A stretch of DNA of 64,000 nt, from NCBI GenBank assembly GCA_028641055.1, contig CM054058.1, positions 234,835,551 to 234,899,550 on the forward strand. The letters run 5' to 3'. The notes beneath the pieces were generated by a model that had not been told where the DNA came from, did no database searches, and saw only the letters and a program-made list of their open reading frames with translations. Positions within the stretch are counted from its first letter, which is position 1, and each line of letters opens with the position of its first letter. The stretch is from Alopecurus myosuroides (taxonomy: Eukaryota > Streptophyta > Magnoliopsida > Poales > Poaceae). This document shows, piece by piece, positions 47,173 through 57,138 of this stretch. Position numbers and translations under genes: made by a program.

Positions 47173-47646
47173 AATGGTATCAGAGCATGGTTTTCGATTC
47201 CCGAAGTTGTTTCGATACGAATGGTTATCGAAGCAACGGATCCGCAAAGCCTGCAGGATAACCTCGCTAACGGTCGTGTTTCTAGAGTGACAAAAACTAT
47301 TTGTGCAAAACCTGTTTTGGAAACATCTCAATAGGATTCTTGTTTTCTCCTTATCTCTATTCTATTTCTCCTCTCATCTTATTTGTTTTGGAGTCTTCTC
47401 TCTTATCTATCTTTCAAAGTTTTAGGATCCTACGTGGGTGGATGTTTTCTGAGCCGTTAACCTAATAGGTTCGATCATCGGAAGATTCCTGGCGGGAGAA
47501 GATCGTCATCAACCCGAGCAAGATTATCTTGTTAGTGGTGTCGAGGAGATCAACTGGGAGCGTGAAGAATCGATAGTCGAACTTCTTTCCCCTCCCGGGT
47601 TAGTGGGTGGATTGCGAGGGCGCAATCCCTTGTTAGTGGTGTCGTC
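47173..47646 (+). other. Internal region of element B
   Basis: 474 bp: primer-binding site (47175-47190, TGGTATCAGAGCATGG) and then sequence without coding capacity. There is no purine tract before the right LTR. A 15-bp direct repeat TTGTTAGTGGTGTCG occurs at 47529-47543 and at 47630-47644, the second two bases from the LTR. Confidence 0.8.
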
Positions 47647-49001
47647 TGTAACACCCGGGGGATTTTCCCCAATTAGAATTGGTTGTTTTCCTTTTTGCTT
47701 TGCATCAAGCATCATATGCATTGCACCTTGTTTTCAAACCAATTTAAATTCAAACATGTCCCAAATGGTTTCAAATAAAATTGCAAACAAATCATTTTGG
47801 GGATTGGAAATAATTACAAATGGTTGGTTTTCAAATTGGTATTAATAAACCCCTAATTTGAATTCAAGTTTGCAAATTCAAATAATTTGTGAAATTGAAA
47901 TTTTCAAAAATAAACTTTTGTGCAACTGGGCATTTAAGTGTCAAGTGCAGTGAATGTGAGTTCATAATTTTCTGACTTTTAAAACCCCTAAAATTCCTTT
48001 TCTCTTCTCTTTTCTCTTACAAAAAAAAGAAAAAAGAAAAAATCAATAAACAACCCAACCCAGCCCGTGGGGAGGCAGGCTTAACAGCCCACCTACTACC
48101 CACCCTCCAGCCCACCAACAGCCAGGCTCTCCACCCCAGCCCACCAAATCAGCCCGCTCCCGTGCCTTCGTCATCCTTCGTACGGAAGGATCGGGGAGGC
48201 ATATGCCCCTCCCGTGGAGCTCCGAGCTCCACGTCGCTCCGCTCCACCTGCTCCCCCTCCTCCTATTTAGCTAGGGCAGCAGCGGCCTCTCAAACCCTAG
48301 CCTCCGTCTTCTCCTCCCCTCTTCCTCCTCTCCGCCGCCACATCCTTACCCCCCCTTTGTCCTGTTTCTCTTTCTCTGAATTTTTGGCGTTGGGGGAAGC
48401 TGCAGAGGAGCTCGCCGTCGTCGACAATAGGCCATGGCGACCACACGCCCGGGCTGAGGACGGAAACGGAACCGCAAGGACTCTCTCGACCTTCTCGGCA
48501 CCACGCACGGTCCCAAGGCGCAGTAGAACGGCGACGTCTTCCACTTCTCCGTCTCGGCCGAGCCTGAACCTCGTCACCCCCCCGGCCACCTCCTTCCTCG
48601 CCGTGACCACCCGTCTGCGCCAGGCTCCCCCGGTGAGCCTCCTCGTCCCAAATCCCAGCTTCTCCCGCTCGATCCCTGCCCGTTTGCAACGCGCCCCTGT
48701 CGGAGCACCTCGGCGCTGCCATGGACGCGGGTACCTCGATCAGGCACATGGCCTTGTTAGACTCCTGCGTGCACGTCCATGACATCCACACCCTCCCACA
48801 GCACGGTTACGCACACTAGCACATCTCTGTTGCTGCAAGCGCACACAGGGACGCCGCCAATTCGTGATCGCCGCCGGTCACCTTCCTCCTCTGTTTCCGT
48901 CCCGTTTCCAAAGTCTGAACTTTTGTCTGTCAAAATTCAGTTAACCTCGACACTTATATTCATCTCCGGTCAGATTCCATATCAATCACAACTCTGTTCA
49001 C

Positions 49002-49083
49002 AGCCCAGTGGCAGCGCACCTTATCCGCACCCAGGAGATCCCCGGTTCGACTCCTCCGCGCAGGAATAAAAGCCCCCCTTTTT
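49002..49083 (+). other. tRNA-like module in the right B LTR
   Basis: Copy of the 44340-44421 module; B box GGTTCGACTCC at 49044-49054 and TTTTT at 49079-49083 are unchanged. Confidence 0.6.
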
Positions 49084-49690
49084 GCTTCTTTTCCACCGCG
49101 CGCACGGGCCCGTCCGTCAGTGGCGTGGTTTGCCACCTCGTCCTCCACCCGCGCCACGCCAGCGCCTGCGTGGCCAGGGCCCGCGCCTCAGCCGCAGGGG
49201 CTGGCTCAGTCCCGGTGAGAAAAATCCCCAGATCCAGATCTGGATCTAGCGGTTTGCACCCAGCCCCCTGGGCTTTCCCTGTTTCGCACGGCCACCCTTC
49301 TCTCTCTGTTTTCATCACCAGCAGGTCCCTGACTTTTGCAAATGAACCCTAAAAATTCAAATGAGCATATCTTTCAAACCACAATTCTAAATAATTCAAA
49401 CTTTATATGTATTCCATGCTAAATTAAATTCTCTACATGTTTAAACCATTTGTATACTGCTTTGAACATTTCAAATGGTTTCAAAAATTCAAATTCAAAC
49501 AACTCTTTCAAATTTGGTCAAATTCATAACTATTTCAAATTTAATTCAAATGGCACATATAAAATATGTTTTCCATCCCATTTTTCATGAACTTTGCAAA
49601 TATCAACTTTGTTATCTGTTTTAAATAAGTTAATTTGCTGAAAACAACTAATTGTTTATTTAATGCATTTAACATTGCTAATTTGATAAC

Positions 49691-49695
49691 TTGCT
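49691..49695. repeat. Target-site duplication of element A, left (TTGCT)
   Basis: TTGCT before TGTAACATCC; repeated at 59938-59942. Confidence 0.94.
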
Positions 49696-50629
49696 TGTAA
49701 CATCCCAAGTCTGAAAAATAGCCTTTAGAATGATTGCCATCTGTTATTTTATGTTTTGCATCATGGCATCATGTTGATTGCATTTTGTTTTGTTTGTTTT
49801 CCATTTGTTTTCCAACTGTTTTCCTTTGTTTTCTATTTGAATTTCAAACCAAAAATTCAAACCTTTTGTTTCATCCTTGTGATGTTACAATTTCCAAATG
49901 AATATTTCAAATAAAAACAACCATTTGTTTCCATTCAAGTGTAATTCCAAACTATTGATTTGTTTCTATCAAAAATTCATGTAATATCAAACCCCTTTTC
50001 AAATTCAATTATGTTTTTCTTCCAAACAACAACCATGTTGAAATTATGAAGATTGCAAAACAAATCAATCATTTGTTTCCATTAAACTAAGGTTCAAACT
50101 AATTAAATTGTTGCTTTCAATATTTCACTTAATACCCAAAATTCATTTAAATTGCATTCCAACTCATTTAATTTTCCAAACAACAACCATTTGAATCAAT
50201 GAAACAAAACACTCCAATCAACTTGTTGCAAAATGACTTGAGGGCCCCAAAAACTAATTATGTGTTTCCTTTTAATAATAACTCACTTAATCTCAAAATA
50301 ATTCAAATTTCAATCAATTACAAAACAACACTTTTATTTTGAATCTTTTTGGAAACCAAACTTGACAAGTTGTTAATATTATCTAATTAATCAATACCAA
50401 ATTTATTCTAAAATTTTCCAACATCTACAACCTTTCTATTTCTCTTCCTATTCATGTCTATTCAGCAAAAAAAAAAAAAAAACAAAAACCAGCACACAAG
50501 GGAGAGAGAGGCCCAGCCCACCTTTTCTCTGTACCTCAGCCCAATTCCCCTTGCGTCTTTCTTCCTCGTACGGACAACAGAGCAGAGGCTGTCGCTTTCA
50601 CCCCCCCTCCATGGACCACCTGCCCTCCT

Positions 50630-50670
50630 TATAATCTCCTCTCCCCTTCCTTTCCTAACCCTAACCCTAG
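50630..50670 (+). promoter_or_regulatory. Element A LTR promoter: TATA-like plus telomere-like box
   Basis: TATAAT, then TAACCCTAACCCTAG 21 bp later, then a GC-rich leader with a donor-like GTGAGC near 50992. The identical copy is at 56271-56311. Confidence 0.6.
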
Positions 50671-51260
50671 ACTCCTCTCCACCTGCGCCGCCATCCCTCT
50701 CTCCCCCTCGATCTCATCTCCAAACAAGAAAGCTGCTGCTTTTCTGAACCTCCCAAGAGGGCTGCGGTGGTCATGTTTTGGCGGGCATGGCGCCTCCGAT
50801 CGCGGCTCTGTCGTGGCCCGGCAGCGGCGGGAATGGAACAAGGGAGCCTCCCCCTTCCTTTTTGCTGAAGGATGCCCGGCGAGAGGTGGACCGAGGAGGC
50901 GCCGCCGTCGAGGTTTCCGGCCGGCCCGCCTCCTGCTGCTGCAACCTGTCCGCCCCGAATCCTCCTCGTCGCTGTCCATCGAGGGACTCGAGGTGAGCCT
51001 CCACCCGCTTCCCATCTCGCTCCCCTCCCCTCCTCCAGCACGTCCAGCACACGCGCCGCCCGCGAGCACGGCGAGCCGCCGCGGCCAGACGCTGCCGCCG
51101 GCGTTTCCTCCGTCTGGTTCCAGTACCGCTTCAGAAACAGACGCAGCGACAGGTTCAGTTAGAGGTGCGGTACCTGTTCGTGTGCAGTTCAGAGAAAAAT
51201 CCCCGCGAAACCCACCTCATACACCCCCGATCTGCTTTCCTATCACCATCTTGCAGCACA

Positions 51261-51329
51261 CCGCACTGGCAAAGGCCCTATGCGCGCACCTGGAGGTGCT
51301 GGGTTCGATCCCCAACTCCCCACCTTTTT
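51261..51329 (+). other. tRNA-like module 1 in the left A LTR
   Basis: A-box-like CCGCACTGGCAAAGGCC, T-arm TGGG-TTCGATC-CCCA with a 7-nt loop (B box GGTTCGATCCC, 51302-51312) and TTTTT at 51325-51329. Possible long variable arm GCACCT/AGGTGC. Confidence 0.65.
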
Positions 51330-51409
51330 ATTCAGTTTTATTCCGAAGTGTTCAGTGCATTTTCCTAAACCTAATCCTCACCCCGACCCCCCCTCCTATC
51401 ACAAATCGA

Positions 51410-51498
51410 AGCCCACCGCACTGGCAGTACCCTTGCGCTCACATCAGGGGCTCTCGGGTTCGAGTCCCCCCTTCCACGAATTAAACCCAAAACTTTTT
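51410..51498 (+). other. tRNA-like module 2 in the left A LTR
   Basis: CCGCACTGGCAGTACCC, B box GGTTCGAGTCC at 51457-51467 in a GGG/CCC hairpin with 7-nt loop, TTTTT at 51494-51498. Confidence 0.6.
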
Positions 51499-52284
51499 AT
51501 CTCCTTTGTTTTGGTACTGCACAAACCCCAGAATCACAACCAAGCCCCTGGTATCTAATCTAGACCCCTGAAATAATTATCTCTAAGTCCCTAATGGTTT
51601 AAAAGTGGCAGATTTGCACCCAATCTTCTAAAATGCATAAGAAATTCATCCCAACTCCAAATTCAACATTTTTAATATGTTTTCAATACCAAATTAAATG
51701 TTCTATCCAAATATAAAATTTGTTTACTGTTTTGAATATTTTAAATTGGTGCAATATTTGAAAACTTGTCAAATTCACTTAATTTTGCAAAATTCATAAC
51801 TTGCTCATAAAAATTCCAAATTCCACAAACTAAATATATTTTCCATTCAACTTTTAATGTACTTTCCAAATATAATTTTTGTTTCCTGTTTTGAATAATT
51901 AAAATTGCCTAAACCATTTAAATCTTGTTTAATTCAATTAAAACTTGTTTAATATTGTTTAATTCATAATTAAATAATCCTAAGTCCAATTTCAAAATGT
52001 GAAACATGTATTCCAACAAAAATTTGATGTTCTTTCCAAATATCAACTTTGTCATTTGTTTTGAACATTTTAAATGGGTGAAAACAACAAATACTTGTGT
52101 GTTCCCTTTAAGGCACCCAAAATTCCATAAAATTAATAATAAAATTCTAAATTGCTACACCCTATTTAAACTTGATTCTTATGTTGTTATTTTGCTGTTT
52201 TCCTTTTGCATGCATCATACTAAACCATTATTACCTGTTGATTAGTTGGAAAACAAATAAACTAACCAAATTCCATGGGCTTTT

Positions 52285-52307
52285 CATATGCAATCCAATT
52301 GCATGTG
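52285..52307. repeat. Palindrome in the left A LTR
   Basis: CATATGCAAT, CCA, ATTGCATGTG: same as in A' and B with one change in the right arm. Confidence 0.75.
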
Positions 52308-54299
52308 GGTCCATTTAATCATGTTATGTTATCTTGTCAACTAGTTTATTCTTGGATGCATCAATTAAACTATCATGCATCATCCCATGTTTGTGCACTA
52401 TGCCATGGTATTGATTGTTTATCTTTCTGCAATGTTTGTTTGCTTCTTCTCGGATACACGACGACGTTGAGACCGACGATCCTTACGACATCCCTTCTCA
52501 GGAGTTAGCTCAGTACCAGGCTACTGGGTTTTGCAGGCAAGTTATCACTCACATGAACCACTGTGTTCCTTTCAACATTGATTACCGATACTTTCCGTTG
52601 TTCTTTCCTGCTAGCCTTAGTAGTAGTTGTTTCTGTTACGAACCTATCACATGAATCCCTTAAGCCTGATATTGCCTCATCTCCCTTCCTACAACCCATT
52701 GTTTGAGCCAGTGTCTTACTAGCATGCTTAGGTTGTTTTGCTCGAGTCCGTTACCCGTTACTTTCAGTTGTTATATCTTTATTACGTTGTGGGGGCTCGA
52801 TGTTTAATCAATCAATCATGCTAACGTTGTTAAATAATAATTTGATGATAAGGCACCGGCAGGAGGCCCATGAGAGGTTTTGGAGCCTGCTAGTGTCGAC
52901 CCTAATAGGAAAAGGGTCTTGTCTACTGATCCATGATGAGCGCACTACCCGCACTTGGGAAGCGAGTATGGGCGCCCCCCCTCAACTTGACCTGATTCGC
53001 ATCTCGTCCAAATCGCCTCATTTAGTTCGTGTTTTCCATTTGCCGCATGCATGTTTTTGCGAGCCCAGGCCAGGGTGGAACTTTTGTAGTCGGCATATAG
53101 GGGGACACGGTCTTAGAGTGCTATGATGGTCCATTTTCTTCTGGGCTTGATTAGCCGTGCGCCCAAGGTTCTTTGGGCTTGATGCGAAGAATGGTTGGTT
53201 GTGTAGAGTACCCCGCTTGGTGGAAGTGCATTTCCATCTGGCGGGTTATTCTTGAGTGTACGGCCAAATTGGTGCAACCCTGCAGGGATAATCTTCTCGA
53301 GAAGCCGTGTTTTCCGCGGTTATGGATTACTTGGTGAAAGTACTGGCTAACAAGTACTCAGGACAACTTAAACATAATGATCAAACATGTTACACCCCAT
53401 GATTAATAACTTGACTAGTAATAGGCTTATTGACACAATAATTTGAACCATCATTATTACAACTGTGTGAGTTATCCTCGGATTGCTTCTTTGGATAAGG
53501 GGCGAGATCCAGGATGGGTTTGCTTGAAGTTATCTTTCAGTTGGTTACAATCCTCGATCTTATCTCTTTTCTGTTAGCCGGAAGTGTTAGAATCTCTGTA
53601 GTTGTTTAGAGCAGCCAATTGCAGCATCTTTTATATCCCTTTCCTTCCGTTGAACCCAAAGCATCTGTGCTTGGTGTTGACGGGATTCATTTTGGTGAAC
53701 TGTGAGTCTTGCTTGCCAGTACGTTGGTGTACTGACCCCTTTGGGGCTGTGGTTTACGCAGACGACGTTCCGAGGATCTCCATGGTGGCTACTACGTGGA
53801 GTATGACGAGACTGCTGACGAGTAGATAGCGGACCCGGGCAGGATCCGAGACTTCGTGGATGGGCTCCGTCTTTTTGTTTCCGGCCTCTTAGGCCTATTT
53901 GGTTCTTGTCTGTACTCAGACATGTTGAATGCTTCCGCTGTATTGTAATGATGTATTGTTGGGGCATGTGCCCTCTGAATGATTGTATTTGCTATCTCTG
54001 CTCTAATGAGAGCCATTTGCAACTTATTTCAATCTTTTGTGTCGTAGAGATCTGTTGTGATATCAGTTGTTCAACGCCGTTGACGTACCATGTGTGTATG
54101 GTTGAAGTACGTCGACGGAAGTGCCTTTGATCTCTAGTGGATAGTTTACATCGACGATGATATAGCAGGGCTTGTGTTGTCGCGCATAAGCGCAGGCCTA
54201 CCAGGAAGCTGGGACGTGGGAGCAGTTATGCCCCATAATCCAAGCATCTGCTATCCAGTTCGTACGGTGAGTATCCCCTAGAAATCAGGGTGCGACAAA

Positions 54300-54311
54300 T
54301 GGTATCAGAGC
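54300..54311 (+). promoter_or_regulatory. Element A primer-binding site (tRNA-iMet type)
   Basis: TGGTATCAGAGC two bases after the left LTR. Confidence 0.92.
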
Positions 54312-54768
54312 CTGTCTGCCTGTAGGATCCCTTTTTACTGGTCGCAGTTGAGTGTAGAAACTATTTTGTAGCTATATAGGAAAAATGAAACGTGAGAGTA
54401 GGAATTCTGTTCTTTTTCTTCTTTCCCCACCCTCCCTCCCTTTTCTGGTAAGGAAGTGCAACGTTGTTTTTCCCTTCTCATCTAAACTTTCAAGTTAGGA
54501 TTTCACGAATTCTGGTTTCTCTAGGATGGTTATATCTACTAGACCATAGGAATGGAGGTGGTTGTGACATGATTTATCATGTTGCCTACTCATGATTGAG
54601 AACGGAGGCGTGTAAGCCCCGGAAGCAGATCCTCTATTCCTTAAGCAGTAGATATTGATCCTTTAGAAGCCCGGATGGGTTTTCCCGTAGTACCTCAGGA
54701 GTTTTGTTCTCGTTTTCCCCGATGTTGTTATCCTGTTCTTCTCAACATCCTTTTCGTCCGTTGAAATC

Positions 54769-55101
54769 TTGTTGTTTTCCAATTCAATTTTTCTACCGGC
54801 GTCTAATCAGAACTTCCTCGTAAACTCTTGTCCAGTTAAAGTGTTATTTGATACCGGAGCATCACATTCCTTTGTGTCAACAATCTTTTCCACAACATAC
54901 AACCCAATTCTGGTTCCACTAAGCAATCAAAACTCTGTTCACTCCCCGGGATCTCAAATGTTGACTTCCAACATAAGTAAGAACAATCAAATTCTAAATG
55001 GGAGGCCACATATTCCTCGTTACTCTCATGTTGATGATTCTGACATTGATGATTATTCTTGGTGTTGCATTGATGTCAATAACTCTGTTCCACCATTCTA
55101 G
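54769..55101 (+). pseudogene. Retroviral-type aspartic protease remnant in element A
   Basis: Short frame with the active site VLFDTGASHSFVS, the Ty3/Gypsy retropepsin signature. Gag upstream and RT/integrase downstream are missing. The substrate would have been the element's own polyprotein. I see no sign that this short frame is still used. Confidence 0.8.
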
Positions 55102-55218
55102 CCAGATAGTCTATTCTCCAAATGAATCAAGTTCCATTCAGCTATACACCCTTGGTGCAAAATCTCTCCCCTTTACTTGAAAATGTTCCGGTGGTTTGCT
55201 AATTCCCTGACGTCTATC

Positions 55219-55336
55219 CACTGTGCACGATGTGTTTCACGTGTCACAGCTCAACTGGATCTTCCCAAGAAGTTTCCGGACCTTTTCTTTTCTCAGTAGG
55301 AATCTCGGGGCGCGATTCCTTCAAGGGGGGGCGTTT
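55219..55336 (+). pseudogene. End of pol and polypurine tract in element A
   Basis: Reads TVHDVFHVSQLNW, matching the C-terminal integrase/chromodomain-side motif (H-x-VFHVSQL) of chromovirus-like Ty3/Gypsy elements. It then runs into the purine tract AAGGGGGGGCGTTT (55323-55336) that abuts the right LTR. It marks the former 3' end of pol. Confidence 0.75.
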
Positions 55337-56901
55337 TGTAACATCCCAAGTCTGAAAAATAGCCTTTAGAATGATTGCCATCTGTTATTTTATGTTTTGC
55401 ATCATGGCATCATGTTGATTGCATTTTGTTTTGTTTGTTTTCCATTTGTTTTCCAACTGTTTTCCTTTGTTTTCTATTTGAATTTCAAACCAAAAATTCA
55501 AACCTTTTGTTTCATCCTTGTGATGTTACAATTTCCAAATGAATATTTCAAATAAAAACAACCATTTGTTTCCATTCAAGTGTAATTCCAAACTATTGAT
55601 TTGTTTCTATCAAAAATTCATGTAATATCAAACCCCTTTTCAAATTCAATTATGTTTTTCTTCCAAACAACAACCATGTTGAAATTATGAAGATTGCAAA
55701 ACAAATCAATCATTTGTTTCCATTAAACTAAGGTTCAAACTAATTAAATTGTTGCTTTCAATATTTCACTTAATACCCAAAATTCATTTAAATTGCATTC
55801 CAACTCATTTAATTTTCCAAACAACAACCATTTGAATCAATGAAACAAAACACTCCAATCAACTTGTTGCAAAATGACTTGAGGGCCCCAAAAACTAATT
55901 ATGTGTTTCCTTTTAATAATAACTCACTTAATCTCAAAATAATTCAAATTTCAATCAATTACAAAACAACACTTTTATTTTGAATCTTTTTGGAAACCAA
56001 ACTTGACAAGTTGTTAATATTATCTAATTAATCAATACCAAATTTATTCTAAAATTTTCCAACATCTACAACCTTTCTATTTCTCTTCCTATTCATGTCT
56101 ATTCAGCAAAAAAAAAAATAAAACAAAAACCAGCACACAAGGGAGAGAGAGGCCCAGCCCACCTTTTCTCTGTACCTCAGCCCAATTCCCCTTGCGTCTT
56201 TCTTCCTCGTACGGACAACAGAGCAGAGGCTGTCGCTTTCACCCCCCCTCCATGGACCACCTGCCCTCCTTATAATCTCCTCTCCCCTTCCTTTCCTAAC
56301 CCTAACCCTAGACTCCTCTCCACCTGCGCCGCCATCCCTCTCTCCCCCTCGATCTCATCTCCAAACAAGAAAGCTGCTGCTTTTCTGAACCTCCCAAGAG
56401 GGCTGCGGTGGTCATGTTTTGGCGGGCATGGCGCCTCCGATCGCGGCTCTGTCGTGGCCCGGCAGCGGCGGGAATGGAACAAGGGAGCCTCCCCCTTCCT
56501 TTTTGCTGAAGGATGCCCGGCGAGAGGTGGACCGAGGAGGCGCCGCCGTCGAGGTTTCCGGCCGGCCCGCCTCCTGCTGCTGCAACCTGTCCGCCCCGAA
56601 TCCTCCTCGTCGCTGTCCATCGAGGGACTCGAGGTGAGCCTCCACCCGCTTCCCATCTCGCTCCCCTCCCCTCCTCCAGCACGTCCAGCACACGCGCCGC
56701 CCGCGAGCACGGCGAGCCGCCGCGGCCAGACGCTGCCGCCGGCGTTTCCTCCGTCTGGTTCCAGTACCGCTTCAGAAACAGACGCAGCGACAGGTTCAGT
56801 TAGAGGTGCGGTACCTGTTCGTGTGCAGTTCAGAGAAAAATCCCCGCGAAACCCACCTCATACACCCCCGATCTGCTTTCCTATCACCATCTTGCAGCAC
56901 A

Positions 56902-56970
56902 CCGCACTGGCAAAGGCCCTATGCGCGCACCTGGAGGTGCTGGGTTCGATCCCCAACTCCCCACCTTTTT
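56902..56970 (+). other. tRNA-like module 1 in the right A LTR
   Basis: Same as 51261-51329; B box at 56943-56953. Confidence 0.65.
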
Positions 56971-57049
56971 ATTCAGTTTTATTCCGAAGTGTTCAGTGCA
57001 TTTTCCTAAACCTAATCCTCACCCCGACCCCCCTCCTATCACAAATCGA

Positions 57050-57138
57050 AGCCCACCGCACTGGCAGTACCCTTGCGCTCACATCAGGGGCTCTCGGGTT
57101 CGAGTCCCCCCTTCCACGAATTAAACCCAAAACTTTTT
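57050..57138 (+). other. tRNA-like module 2 in the right A LTR
   Basis: Same as 51410-51498; B box at 57097-57107, TTTTT at 57134-57138. Confidence 0.6.

Larger units (their letters stand above)
47647..49695 (+). repeat. Element B right LTR, first part
   Basis: Homologous to the first half of 43038-47172. It is interrupted at 49695 by element A and resumes at 59943 ('cattttaaattc') exactly as in the left LTR near 45030. Confidence 0.92.
49696..54297 (+). repeat. Element A left LTR, 4602 bp
   Basis: Starts TGTAACATCCCAAGTCTG and ends CAGGGTGCGACA. Landmarks: TATAAT 50630-50635, telo-like TAACCCTAACCCTAG 50656-50670, tRNA-like modules 51261-51329 and 51410-51498, palindrome 52285-52307, conserved block around 52845-53400. 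Confidence 0.95.

Noticed and set aside
43502..49352. Proline/serine-rich reading frames in the B LTRs (and 50454-57203 in the A LTRs)
   Set aside because: They fall in the GC-rich LTR leader, occur on both strands, change frame between copies and show no domain. I consider them non-coding.
50656..50670. Interstitial telomere repeat
   Set aside because: Only two units of CCCTAA, located at a promoter position equivalent to the telo box in the related LTRs; read as a promoter motif.
54769..55101. Host aspartic protease gene
   Set aside because: The DTGASHSFVS context is of retroelement type and the frame lies between PBS and PPT of element A.
34927..57138. tRNA genes
   Set aside because: The modules have A/B-box-like parts and T runs but no convincing acceptor stem. 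I report them as tRNA-like modules within LTRs, not as tRNA genes.
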